Assembly (NCBI GenBank): GCA_041725935.1
Contig: JBGRQD010000007.1
Coordinates: 124,001 to 188,000 of the forward strand
Length of the DNA: 64,000 nt
Reading direction: 5' to 3'
DNA from: Marivita sp041725935
Lineage (GTDB): Bacteria; Pseudomonadota; Alphaproteobacteria; Rhodobacterales; Rhodobacteraceae
Positions 52,376 through 60,651 of this stretch are shown here, in pieces. Under the pieces are notes generated by a model that made no database searches, had not been told where the DNA came from, and saw only the letters and a program-made list of their open reading frames with translations. Each line of letters starts with the position of its first letter. The stretch's first letter is position 1. The translations under genes were made by a program, and so were the position numbers.

Positions 52376-53499
52376 ACGCCTATGCTGGAAAACACACCGC
52401 TGATGCGACGTCCGTCGAAGAAGGACTTGCGATCCAGGAAGAGCAGGCGAAGTACGACGACAATTTCGCAACTGAGACCGCGATGGCGAACACGCTGCTC
52501 ACGCCGCGTTTCTACACCACGGATTTCGACGAGCTGGACGCGATCAATGTCGATGGCATCCGCGCCGAATGGGACGAGCTGATCGCCCAGATGGAAGCGG
52601 ACCCGAACAAGGGCCATTTCAAGAAAAACGAAGACTGGGACCATGTCGATTGGGAGAACATGGAGCCGCAGCTCAAGAAGGAATTCATCGACTTCCTGAT
52701 TTCGAGCTGCACCGCTGAATTCTCGGGCTGCGTCCTTTACAAAGAGATGAAGCGGCGCGGCAACAACAAGGACATCACCCAGCTGTTCCAGTTGATGGCG
52801 CGTGACGAGGCCCGGCATGCCGGGTTCATCAATGACGCGCTGCGCGAGGCGGGTCTGCGGGTGAACCTTGGATTCCTGACGCAGTCGAAGAAATACACCT
52901 ATTTCCGGCCCAAGTTCATCTACTATGCCACTTACCTGTCGGAAAAGATCGGCTATGCGCGGTATATCACGATCTTCCGACATCTTGAGGCAAACCCCGA
53001 ACACCGCTTCCACCCGATCTTCAAGTGGTTCGAGGAATGGTGCAACGACGAGTTCAGCCACGGTGAGGCATTCGCGCTGCTGATGAAGACCGACCCCAAG
53101 CTGACTTCCGGCAAGAACGTGCTGTGGATCAAGTTCTTCCTCACTGCAGTCTACGCGACGATGTATGTCCGCGACCACCAGCGCCCGGCTTTTCATAGGG
53201 CGCTCGGCGTCGATCCGGACTGGTACGCGCATGAGGTCTTCACCAAGACATCCGAGCTGACCAAGCAGATTTTCCCGATCACGCTGGATATTGACCATCC
53301 GCGTTGGCAGCCGACGCTGGAGCGCCTGCAGCGCGCCAATGTGCAGATTGCCGAAGGCAAGAAGCAAGGCGGTCTGGGCGGAAAGATCAAGGAATGGGCC
53401 GGTTCGGCCAAGGCAGCGTCATGCTTCGTGTCGCTCTACTTCATTCCGGTGAAGAAACATAAAGTGCCCGCCGTGACGCGACTGGTGCCGTCTTACTGA
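52372..53499 (+). CDS. acsF: Mg-protoporphyrin IX monomethyl ester (oxidative) cyclase AcsF
   Basis: Oxygen-dependent diiron enzyme that forms ring E of (bacterio)chlorophyll. 375 residues from ATG 52372 (MNAYAGKHTADATSVEEG). Diiron carboxylate/histidine motifs are visible: CTAEFSGCVLYKEM, ARDEARHAGF and CNDEFSHGEAFALL. No bchE (anaerobic cyclase) is in the window, so this route needs oxygen. Followed by a hairpin element and puhE. Confidence 0.96.
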   Translation: MNAYAGKHTADATSVEEGLAIQEEQAKYDDNFATETAMANTLLTPRFYTTDFDELDAINVDGIRAEWDELIAQMEADPNKGHFKKNEDWDHVDWENMEPQLKKEFIDFLISSCTAEFSGCVLYKEMKRRGNNKDITQLFQLMARDEARHAGFINDALREAGLRVNLGFLTQSKKYTYFRPKFIYYATYLSEKIGYARYITIFRHLEANPEHRFHPIFKWFEEWCNDEFSHGEAFALLMKTDPKLTSGKNVLWIKFFLTAVYATMYVRDHQRPAFHRALGVDPDWYAHEVFTKTSELTKQIFPITLDIDHPRWQPTLERLQRANVQIAEGKKQGGLGGKIKEWAGSAKAASCFVSLYFIPVKKHKVPAVTRLVPSY

Positions 53500-53507
53500 T
53501 TTGGCTT

Positions 53508-53585
53508 CGCCGCCTGATGGCGGCGACCAGGTGGGGGGCCAGCCCCCCACACCCCCCGGCGGTATTTGGAAAGAGAAGAAGGACA
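53508..53585 (+). repeat. Hairpin element between acsF and puhE
   Basis: CGCCGCC/GGCGGCG (53508-53525, 4-base loop) is followed by GTGGGGGG/CCCCCCAC (53531-53550, 4-base loop). A C-rich run and GTATTTGGAAAGAGAAGAAG follow. Elements with a GC hairpin and a TATTT-GAA-AAGAAG tail recur between genes in many Rhodobacteraceae; the tail is seen again at 60567-60591. Its purine tail supplies the ribosome site of puhE. Partial termination or mRNA stabilisation is possible. Confidence 0.6.
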
Positions 53586-53593
53586 AAACCCGC

Positions 53594-54415
53594 GTGTTGA
53601 CTGATCCCTGGATCGCTGCCCTTGTGGCGCTTTTCCTCTGGTGGTTTTCCACCGGGGTGATCCTGATGGTCGTGAAATACGCCGACAGGCATGGCCTTCG
53701 GTTCGGGCAGATGCTGACCTGGGCCGCCTTGCCGGTTTTCGGCCTTGGTGGCTATGGTATCTGGGTCACGCAAGGCGTGGACAGTACCGCTGCATCCTAT
53801 CATGCCTTCCTGGCCGCGCTGGCGCTTTGGGGCTGGATCGAGATGGCGTTCCTGACCGGAACGATCACCGGGCCGAACCCGCATGAATGCCGCACCGACA
53901 TTCCTGAATGGGAACGCTTCATCCGCGCCTGGGGCACTATCGCCTATCACGAGATGCTGCTGGCGGGCACGCTGATCGTGCTTTGGCTGGTCACGCAGGA
54001 TGCGGTCAATACCTTTGGCTTCTGGACTTTCGCGGTGCTGTTCTTTGCCCGCGTGTCAGCCAAGCTGAACCTGTTTCTGGGTGTGCCCAAGATCAACACG
54101 GAGTTCCTGCCGCAGCCGCTGGCCCATTTGCCCAGCCATTTCCGCCATGCCAAGATGAACTGGCTGTTCCCCATTTCGGTCAGTGCGCTGACCTTCGCCG
54201 TAGGCTGCTGGCTCGAGCGGGTGTATTCCGCACAATCGCCCGCCGATGCCATCGGCTTTGCCCTGTTGGCGGCCATGACCGCGCTCGCGCTGCTCGAGCA
54301 TTGGTTCATGGTTCTGCCACTGCCCGACGAAAAGCTCTGGCGCTGGATGATCCCTGCGCCCAAACCAAAACAACAAGATAAGACGATACGAACGGAGGAC
54401 GCCCATGGACTTTGA
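53594..54415 (+). CDS. puhE: PuhE (DUF3623) photosynthetic complex assembly protein
   Basis: Membrane protein of about seven helices implicated in control of bacteriochlorophyll production and assembly. 273 residues from the GTG at 53594 (with TTG 53597 as alternative), preceded by AAGAAGGA. The open frame from TTG 53501 would translate the hairpin element and is rejected. Conserved core: NPHECRTDIPEWERFIRAWG near residues 95-114 and AKLNLFLGVPKINTEFLP. Ends in an 11-base overlap with hemA. Confidence 0.9.
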   Translation: MLTDPWIAALVALFLWWFSTGVILMVVKYADRHGLRFGQMLTWAALPVFGLGGYGIWVTQGVDSTAASYHAFLAALALWGWIEMAFLTGTITGPNPHECRTDIPEWERFIRAWGTIAYHEMLLAGTLIVLWLVTQDAVNTFGFWTFAVLFFARVSAKLNLFLGVPKINTEFLPQPLAHLPSHFRHAKMNWLFPISVSALTFAVGCWLERVYSAQSPADAIGFALLAAMTALALLEHWFMVLPLPDEKLWRWMIPAPKPKQQDKTIRTEDAHGL

Positions 54416-55619
54416 CAGCCTGTTCAATGCCCAGATCAATGCCCTGAAAAAAGAGGGGAATTATCGCGTATTCGCGGAACTGGAGCGCAAATGTGGCGCG
54501 TTTCCCAAGGCCAAGTCACATGATGACAACTGCCCGGACGAAGTGACCGTGTGGTGTTCGAATGACTATCTCGGGATGGGGCAACATCCGAAGGTGATCA
54601 AGTCCATGCAGGATGCTGTGGCTGAAAACGGCTGTGGTGCTGGCGGGACGCGCAACATCAGCGGCACCAATCACCAGCACAAGCTGCTCGAGACCGAACT
54701 GGCCGATCTGCACGGCAAGGAAGCCGCGCTGTTGTTCACCTCGGGCTACGTGTCGAACTGGGCGGCGCTGTCGACACTGGGGTCGCGTCTGCCGGACGCG
54801 GTGATCCTGTCGGACGAACTCAATCATGCGTCTATGATCGAAGGCATCCGCCACGCGCGCTGCAACAAGGTCATCTGGAAGCACAATGATCCCGAAGACC
54901 TGGATCGCAAGCTGGCCGCGTTGCCGTCGAACGCGACCAAGATCGTGGCCTTCGAATCCGTCTACTCGATGGACGGCGACATCTGCCCGATGAAAGAGAT
55001 CGTCGAAGTGGCCGAAAAGCACGGCGCGATGACCTATCTGGACGAAGTGCATGCCGTCGGCATGTACGGCCCGCGTGGCGGAGGCGTGTCCGAGCGTGAG
55101 GGTCTGGCAGACCGGATCACCCTGATCGAGGGCACGCTGGGCAAGGCATTCGGCGTCATGGGCGGATATATCACCGGGTCCGAAGCGATGTGTGATTTCA
55201 TCCGGTCCTTTTCGTCCGGGTTCATCTTTACCACCGCACTGCCCCCGGCTGTCGCGGCGGCAGCCCGGACCTCGATCCAGCACCTCAAGACAAGCGACAC
55301 CGAAAGGCGAAACCAGCAGATGCAGGTTGCCAAATTGCGTCTGCGTCTCGACGACATGGGTATTCCGCATCTCGACAATCCGAGCCACATCATCCCGGTG
55401 ATGATCAAGGATCCGGTCAAATGCCGCATGCTCGCGGACATCCTGATGCAGGATTATGGTATCTACGTGCAGCCGATCAACTATCCGACGGTGCCCAAGG
55501 GAACCGAGCGTCTGCGCTTCACGCCAGGTCCGCTACATTCCGACGCAGATATCGAACACCTTGTTCAAGCGCTCTCAACCCTTTGGAAACAGTGCGCGAT
55601 CGCCCATCAGGTCGCTTGA
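54405..55619 (+). CDS. hemA: 5-aminolevulinate synthase
   Basis: PLP enzyme that condenses glycine and succinyl-CoA, the first step of alphaproteobacterial tetrapyrrole synthesis. 404 residues. GAGGTRNISGTNHQH, YLDEVHAVGMYGPRG and the PLP-lysine site EGTLGKAFGVMGGYITG (near residue 244-260) are all present. The ATG lies inside the puhE coding sequence, so it is coupled to the PGC message. That placement links precursor supply to pigment demand. Confidence 0.97.
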   Translation: MDFDSLFNAQINALKKEGNYRVFAELERKCGAFPKAKSHDDNCPDEVTVWCSNDYLGMGQHPKVIKSMQDAVAENGCGAGGTRNISGTNHQHKLLETELADLHGKEAALLFTSGYVSNWAALSTLGSRLPDAVILSDELNHASMIEGIRHARCNKVIWKHNDPEDLDRKLAALPSNATKIVAFESVYSMDGDICPMKEIVEVAEKHGAMTYLDEVHAVGMYGPRGGGVSEREGLADRITLIEGTLGKAFGVMGGYITGSEAMCDFIRSFSSGFIFTTALPPAVAAAARTSIQHLKTSDTERRNQQMQVAKLRLRLDDMGIPHLDNPSHIIPVMIKDPVKCRMLADILMQDYGIYVQPINYPTVPKGTERLRFTPGPLHSDADIEHLVQALSTLWKQCAIAHQVA

Positions 55620-55725
55620 CTTCAACAGGCCTCCGGTTAGGTGTTAACGCACAACAATTGTTTGCTATTGGTTAACATAGCAAGAGCGCGTTAAGTTGCG
55701 CCGAACACGAGAGAGGAGTTCAACA

Positions 55726-56175
55726 ATGAAGTTGATGATCGCTACTGCGGCCATGCTGCTGGCCGGATCCGGTGCTGCTTTTGCACAGGATGCGTCTGCC
55801 GGTGAAAGAGAATTCAACAAGTGCAAGTCCTGCCACATGATCGTGGCCGAGGATGGCACGGAAATCGTAAAGGGCGGACGCACTGGTCCGAACCTTTACA
55901 ATATCATCGGCCGCATGGCCGGGACAGTCGAAGACTTCCGTTATGGTGACAGCCTTGTCGAAGCCGGTGAGGCGGGTCTTGTCTGGAACGAAGAGACTTT
56001 TGTCGCCTACGTGCAGGACCCGAAAGGTTTCCTTTCTGAATATCTGGACGACAGCGGCGCACGGTCGAAAATGTCGTATCGGCTGCGCAGTGGCATGGAA
56101 GACGTCTACGCTTATCTTGTCACCGTCAGCCCGGATGCGGAAACGGCACATGAAGGTACAGGCTCGGGCTCATAA
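55726..56175 (+). CDS. cycA: Cytochrome c2 (CycA)
   Basis: Soluble periplasmic monoheme cytochrome that can shuttle electrons between bc1 and the reaction centre. 149 residues with a signal peptide (cleavage likely after AFA at residue 20). The heme site is CKSCH at 33-37; GRTGPNLYNIIGR and the Met ligand in SKMSYRL are seen. GGAG lies 8-11 bases before ATG 55726. Separate 106-base leader after hemA, so it may have its own promoter. Ends at a strong terminator. Confidence 0.93.
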   Translation: MKLMIATAAMLLAGSGAAFAQDASAGEREFNKCKSCHMIVAEDGTEIVKGGRTGPNLYNIIGRMAGTVEDFRYGDSLVEAGEAGLVWNEETFVAYVQDPKGFLSEYLDDSGARSKMSYRLRSGMEDVYAYLVTVSPDAETAHEGTGSGS

Positions 56176-56200
56176 TCAGTCCGCAAGCCACTTAGAACCG

Positions 56201-56232
56201 GGGCGCGCTGCCACAGCGCGCCCTTTTCTTTT
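56201..56232 (+). terminator. Intrinsic terminator after cycA
   Basis: Perfect 9-bp stem GGGCGCGCT/AGCGCGCCC (56201-56209, 56215-56223) with a 5-base loop, followed directly by TTTTCTTTT. It marks the right end of the photosynthesis gene cluster. Confidence 0.93.
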
Positions 56233-56309
56233 GAGACACCGACGCAGCAGAGTTGACCGCTCCGGAGCACTCGCGCAAAACACGGCCCAAGAACAACAGG
56301 GGCAGTGCC

Positions 56310-57626
56310 ATGAAAATTGCGATGATCGGGACCGGGTATGTTGGTCTGGTGTCCGGGGTGTGTTTTTCCGATTTCGGTCACAACGTGGTGTGCGTCGACA
56401 AGGACCAGCGCAAGATCGACATGCTGGAACGCGGCGAGGTGCCGATCTACGAGCCGGGGCTCGACGCGCTCATGGCCAAGAACGTCGAAGCCGGGCGTTT
56501 GGCCTTCACCCTCGATCTGGCGTCCGCCATCGACGGGGCCGAGGCGGTGTTCATTGCCGTTGGCACGCCCACCCGTCGCGGCGATGGTCATGCCGATCTG
56601 ACCTACGTGATGGCCGCGGCAGAAGAGATCGCCAAGGCGGCCAAGGATTATTTGGTTATCGTCACCAAATCGACGGTTCCGGTAGGAACGAACCGCAAGG
56701 TGCGGGAGGTGGTTGCCGCAGCCAATCCGGCGCTTGAGTTCGACGTTGCCTCCAACCCGGAGTTCCTGCGTGAAGGCGCGGCAATCGACGACTTCATGAA
56801 GCCGGATCGCGTTATTGTGGGCGTTGAAACCGATCGCGCTGCCGCGGTGATGTCTGACATTTACCGCCCGCTCTACCTGCGCGACTTTCCCATTGTGACC
56901 ACCGATCTCGAATCCGCCGAGATGATCAAATACGCCGCCAATGCGTTTCTGGCGACCAAGATCACGTTCATCAACGAAATCGCGGCGCTGTGCGAAAAAG
57001 TCGGCGCGGATGTCAAACAGGTGTCCAAGGGCATGGGCATGGACAATCGCATCGGCAACAAGTTCCTGCATGCCGGGCCAGGCTATGGCGGATCGTGCTT
57101 TCCGAAAGACACCAAGGCGCTGGCCCGGATCGGTCAGGAACACGCCAGCCCGATGTATATCACCGAAGCCGTGATCGCGGTGAACGAGGACATGAAGCGG
57201 CGCATGATCGAAAAGCTGCACGACCTGTGCGGTGGATCGTTCAACGGCAAGACGATTGCGGTTCTGGGCGTGACCTTCAAACCCAACACCGACGACATGC
57301 GCGATGCGCCGTCGCTGACCATCGTGCCTGCTCTTGTCGGGGGTGGTGCGAAGGTACGCGTGTGTGATCCGCAGGGCCAGCACGAGGGGGAAGCGCTGCT
57401 GCCGGGTGTGCAATGGCAGGACGATCCCTATGACGCCGCCATGGGCGCCGACCTCATCGTACTTCTGACCGAGTGGAACGAGTTCCGTGCGCTCGACCTT
57501 GGAAAGATCGCCGAAGGCATGACGCGCCCGGCGATGGCCGACCTTCGCAACATCTACAATGCGACGGTGGCGCGGGAAGCGGGATTTGTCGCCTATGACA
57601 GCGTTGGCCGGATCGGGTTCTCCTGA
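56310..57626 (+). CDS. UDP-glucose 6-dehydrogenase
   Basis: NAD-dependent enzyme that oxidises UDP-glucose to UDP-glucuronate for polysaccharide synthesis. 438 residues from ATG 56310. IGTGYVGLVSGVCFSDFGH is the N-terminal NAD fold (residues 6-24); SNPEFLREGAAIDDF follows, and the catalytic cysteine lies in GPGYGGSCFPKDTKAL near residues 252-267. First gene to the right of the PGC terminator; no other sugar genes are beside it in the window. Usually called ugd or tuaD/rkpK; I leave the symbol open. Confidence 0.95.
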   Translation: MKIAMIGTGYVGLVSGVCFSDFGHNVVCVDKDQRKIDMLERGEVPIYEPGLDALMAKNVEAGRLAFTLDLASAIDGAEAVFIAVGTPTRRGDGHADLTYVMAAAEEIAKAAKDYLVIVTKSTVPVGTNRKVREVVAAANPALEFDVASNPEFLREGAAIDDFMKPDRVIVGVETDRAAAVMSDIYRPLYLRDFPIVTTDLESAEMIKYAANAFLATKITFINEIAALCEKVGADVKQVSKGMGMDNRIGNKFLHAGPGYGGSCFPKDTKALARIGQEHASPMYITEAVIAVNEDMKRRMIEKLHDLCGGSFNGKTIAVLGVTFKPNTDDMRDAPSLTIVPALVGGGAKVRVCDPQGQHEGEALLPGVQWQDDPYDAAMGADLIVLLTEWNEFRALDLGKIAEGMTRPAMADLRNIYNATVAREAGFVAYDSVGRIGFS

Positions 57627-58077
57627 GGGCAGGAAGCTCGATGTGATTCTTGCAGGATCGCCGCGCACCGAAAGTTTTGAGGCGGAAATGTGGCGGAATT
57701 GAAGCGCGGATTTCGGACAAAGGCTAGGCGCTTCGGCCAATTGTTCTCACTGTAAGGGCTTGAGCAGCCAATAAGGCGAAACACTTTGCGCTCCGCCACA
57801 TTTCTGCCAAGAAGAGACCTGTCGGGCGGGGGCTCGAACCAAGGTGTGTCCATGCGTCAGGTCTCTGACATTGTCCACTCTCTCATATTGCTCACGGACT
57901 GCGCGTCGCGCGGATATGTGGCGCGTGGTGACGGCACCGAAACAGCTCAGGAGCTTCGGACCTGAACATACTCCAAGGCACGCGCGGGGGCGCGGGTGGC
58001 AGCTACAACCATTCGACGAGGTGAAGCGCCGTGTGCCAAGGAGATGTCCGAAGCTCCTGCTGACTGTTTGTCAGGTT
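57627..58077. other. Noncoding gap rich in inverted repeats
   Basis: 451 bases with no gene I can support. Three inverted repeats follow one another. GAAATGTGGCGGA/TCCGCCACATTTC at 57685-57697 and 57792-57804 is 13 of 13 (16 of 17 when extended) and encloses GAAGCGC/GCGCTTC at 57701-57734. AGAGACCTG/CAGGTCTCT lies at 57813-57821 and 57858-57866. CAGGAGCTTCGGAC/GTCCGAAGCTCCTG is a perfect 14-mer pair at 57948-57961 and 58046-58059. This could be one or more structured RNAs or remnants of small mobile repeats. Confidence 0.6.
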
Positions 58078-58644
58078 TCAGCCAGCCGTGTCTGTTCCAA
58101 GAATGGTGCGCAGGATGTCTTTGGCATTGTCCGAGGCCCAGTCGGCATCGCCGCGCATCCGGGCAACCTCTTGCCCCTCCGGGTTCAGGATCACGGTGAT
58201 CGGCAGACCCAGAACACCCATTTCCCGTGCCAGTCCGGATTGCGGATCCCGGTAGAGCGGCAGGTTGTTCACGCCGATCTCGTCAAAGAACGCCTTTATC
58301 GCGGGCGGTGGATTGCGACCCGTGGCGATTGTCACAACGTCGAAATCTTCGCCGCCGAATTCGGTCTGCAACTCCGAAAGCATCGGCATTTCCTTGCGAC
58401 AGGGTGCGCACCAGGTGGCCCAGAAGTTCAGAAGCACCCACTTGCCCTTGTACTGCTCCAGCGACAAAGGCACCTCGTCGAACGTGGTGAATTCCGCCGT
58501 TCCGGCAGGTTGCGCGTCGCTGTGGAACGTCAGTTTTTTCATGTCGCCTTCGCGCATCGCTTCGGCTTTTGCCAGATCGGCCAGCGCGGGATTTGCAAGC
58601 GACACAAGGCCCGTATAGAGGATGGCGGCAAGAATTTTCTTCAT
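58078..58644 (-). CDS. TlpA-like thiol:disulfide oxidoreductase
   Basis: Periplasmic thioredoxin-fold protein of the TlpA/ResA type, likely a reductant for cytochrome c maturation or other thiols. 188 residues with a signal peptide (about 1-22, cleavage near ALA-DL), the active site WATWCAPCRKE with C79 and C82, and the cis-proline region GLPITVILN. Divergent from argH with 23 bases between start codons; GGAGGG lies just before its ATG. The last bases run to the edge of the repeat-rich gap. Confidence 0.93.
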   Translation of the reverse strand: MKKILAAILYTGLVSLANPALADLAKAEAMREGDMKKLTFHSDAQPAGTAEFTTFDEVPLSLEQYKGKWVLLNFWATWCAPCRKEMPMLSELQTEFGGEDFDVVTIATGRNPPPAIKAFFDEIGVNNLPLYRDPQSGLAREMGVLGLPITVILNPEGQEVARMRGDADWASDNAKDILRTILGTDTAG

Positions 58645-58667
58645 TTTCCCTCCGAAGGGGTAAGACC

Positions 58668-60059
58668 ATGTCCGACAAATCCTCGAACCAGATGTGGGGC
58701 GGCCGCTTTGCCGCCGGTCCCGATGCGATCATGGAGGCGATCAACGCCTCGATCGGGTTCGACAAACGTATGGCAGCACAGGACATCGCCGGTTCGAGAG
58801 CCCACGCCGCAATGCTTGCGGCACAAGACATCGTAACATTTAGCGATGCCGAGGCGATGCGGGAAGGCTTGCTCACCGTATTGTCAGAGATTGAAACAGG
58901 CGCGTTCCAGTTTTCGACCGCTTTGGAAGACATCCACATGAACGTCGAGGCGCGCTTGAAAGACCTGATCGGCGCACCTGCCGGGCGTCTGCACACGGGC
59001 CGGTCGCGCAACGATCAGGTGGCGACCGATTTCCGGCTTTGGGTGCGGGATCAACTGGATGCGGCCTCGATGGGCCTCACAGCCCTTATCAGCGCGCTGG
59101 TTGAACAGGCCGAGGCAGGAGCGGATTGGGTAATGCCGGGGTTTACCCATTTGCAGACCGCGCAGCCGGTGACATGGGGGCATCACATGATGGCCTATAT
59201 CGAGATGTTCGCCCGCGATCTGAGCCGCGTGCAGGACGCGCGGAAGCGGATGAACGAATCGCCTTTGGGCGCTGCTGCGCTTGCCGGCACGTCTTTTCCG
59301 ATTGATCGGGACATGACGGCAGAAGCGCTGGGCTTTGACCGGCCGATGGCGAACAGCCTCGATGCCGTCAGCGACCGCGATTTCGCGCTGGAGTTCCTGA
59401 GCGTCGCCAGCATCAGCGCCATGCACCTGAGCCGCTTTGCGGAAGAGCTGGTGATCTGGTCGTCGGCGCAGTTCCGGTTTGTGACGCTGTCCGACCGCTT
59501 TTCCACCGGGTCGTCGATCATGCCGCAGAAAAAGAACCCTGACGCGGCCGAACTGATCCGGGCCAAGGTCGGGCGTATTTTCGGGGCGAATGTCGCACTG
59601 ATGATGGTGATGAAGGGCCTGCCATTGGCCTACTCCAAAGACATGCAGGAAGACAAGGAACAGGTCTTCGATGCTGCTGACAACTGGATGCTCGCGCTTG
59701 CCGCGATGGAGGGCATGGTCAAGGACATGACCGCCAACCGCGCCAACCTCGAGGCGGCGGCCTCTGCCGGGTTCTCGACTGCGACCGATCTGGCGGACTG
59801 GCTTGTGCGGACACTCGACCTACCTTTCCGCGATGCGCATCATGTCACTGGGTCACTTGTGGCGATGGCGGAACAGAAGGGATGCGATTTGCCGGATCTG
59901 ACGCTTGAGAACATGCAGTCGGTGCACGCAGCGATTACCGCCGATGTGTTCGACGTGCTGGGCGTACATAACTCGGTGGCCAGCCGTACCAGCTATGGGG
60001 GCACCGCCCCGGTCCGGGTTCGGGAACAGGTCGCGCGTTGGAAAGAGATGCTTGGATGA
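58668..60059 (+). CDS. argH: Argininosuccinate lyase
   Basis: Splits argininosuccinate to arginine and fumarate. 463 residues from ATG 58668 (MSDKSSNQMWGGRF). The fumarase/lyase signature GSSIMPQKKNPD is near residues 284-295, with TGRSRNDQVATDFRLW near 107-122. GAAGGGG lies 8 bases upstream. The stop overlaps the lipoprotein start by ATGA; the argH-lipoprotein-DUF2834-lysA order suggests one operon. Confidence 0.96.
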   Translation: MSDKSSNQMWGGRFAAGPDAIMEAINASIGFDKRMAAQDIAGSRAHAAMLAAQDIVTFSDAEAMREGLLTVLSEIETGAFQFSTALEDIHMNVEARLKDLIGAPAGRLHTGRSRNDQVATDFRLWVRDQLDAASMGLTALISALVEQAEAGADWVMPGFTHLQTAQPVTWGHHMMAYIEMFARDLSRVQDARKRMNESPLGAAALAGTSFPIDRDMTAEALGFDRPMANSLDAVSDRDFALEFLSVASISAMHLSRFAEELVIWSSAQFRFVTLSDRFSTGSSIMPQKKNPDAAELIRAKVGRIFGANVALMMVMKGLPLAYSKDMQEDKEQVFDAADNWMLALAAMEGMVKDMTANRANLEAAASAGFSTATDLADWLVRTLDLPFRDAHHVTGSLVAMAEQKGCDLPDLTLENMQSVHAAITADVFDVLGVHNSVASRTSYGGTAPVRVREQVARWKEMLG

Positions 60060-60229
60060 GAACCATTGCGCTGATTGCCGGTTTGGTCCTGTTGGCCGCC
60101 TGTGGGGCAGATGGCCCACCGATTACGCCGTCGCTTAATACCACAGTGTCGGTCGGGTCTGACGGCCTGCGCAGTTCGACAGGTGTGTCCGTGCGATCAG
60201 GCCCCGTCACAGTAGGAGCACGCTTCTAA
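60056..60229 (+). CDS. Small lipoprotein (LptM-like position)
   Basis: 57 residues from ATG 60056, which overlaps the argH stop. Lipoprotein signal MRTIALIAGLVLLAAC with the lipobox LAAC (Cys 16), then about 40 polar residues ending in a beta-like VSVRSGPVTVGARF. Short lipoproteins coupled to argH and lysA are common in Rhodobacterales. An LptM/YifL-like role is possible but not shown. Confidence 0.85.
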   Translation: MRTIALIAGLVLLAACGADGPPITPSLNTTVSVGSDGLRSSTGVSVRSGPVTVGARF

Positions 60230-60546
60230 TGTCGCCCATGCGCTGGATCTATCTTGCCCTCGCCATATGGGGCGCCGTTCATCCGATGTACTACTTCATG
60301 TCGTACTTGTCGGCCAATGACTGGAGCCTCGGCGCTTTGATCGATGCTTGGTACGTCAATGACTCCACGACGGGCCTGACGTGGGATCTGACGATCGCCG
60401 CGATAACGTTGACCATCTGGATCATCGCAGAGGTGGCTGTGCGTCGGAACTGGGTCGCGCTGATCGCGATCCCGGCCACCTATTGCATCGGGGTCAGCTG
60501 CGGGTTGCCGCTTTATCTGTTCCTGCGCTCAAAGCCGATCACCTGA
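60229..60546 (+). CDS. DUF2834 family membrane protein
   Basis: 105 residues, three hydrophobic segments (about 5-27, 46-66, 74-98) with the DUF2834-type arrangement around a polar SYLSANDWSLGALIDAW loop. Function unknown. Starts on the last base of the lipoprotein stop (TAATG). The next gene, lysA, starts 105 bases later after a GTATTTTTGAAAAGAAGAAG stretch at 60568-60587. Confidence 0.82.
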   Translation: MSPMRWIYLALAIWGAVHPMYYFMSYLSANDWSLGALIDAWYVNDSTTGLTWDLTIAAITLTIWIIAEVAVRRNWVALIAIPATYCIGVSCGLPLYLFLRSKPIT

Positions 60547-60566
60547 CACCAACGGTTGGGCCGCAT

Positions 60567-60591
60567 TTGCGTATTTTTGAAAAGAAGAAGC
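60567..60591 (+). repeat. Second copy of the TATTT-GAAAAG tail element
   Basis: GCGTATTTTTGAAAAGAAGAAG resembles the end of the element at 53560-53582. It lacks the upstream GC hairpins, so it is either a partial copy or the 3' part of the same recurring intergenic motif. It precedes lysA by about 60 bases. Confidence 0.4.
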
Positions 60592-60651
60592 AGGGGGTAG
60601 CGCAACGCCAAGCGCTGAGTTACTGCGTCGCGGTCTGTTCTGGAGGCGTGT

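Noticed and set aside
53501..53593. Longer puhE start at TTG 53501
   Set aside because: It would translate the hairpin element into a Gly/Pro stretch not expected in DUF3623 proteins; GTG 53594 has a ribosome site and the first membrane helix right after it.
55660..55685. TGT...ACA near-palindrome upstream of cycA
   Set aside because: The spacing is 13 bases and not 12, so it does not fit the PpsR consensus.
57831..57850. tRNA T-arm-like GGTTCGAGCC on the minus strand
   Set aside because: The flanking bases do not form the T stem or an acceptor stem, and no anticodon or D arm can be placed.
57844..58836. 330-codon open frame on the plus strand over the repeat-rich gap and the TlpA-like gene
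   Set aside because: It is antisense to a well-supported TlpA-type gene and overlaps the argH start; its protein has no recognisable domain and a shadow-like composition.
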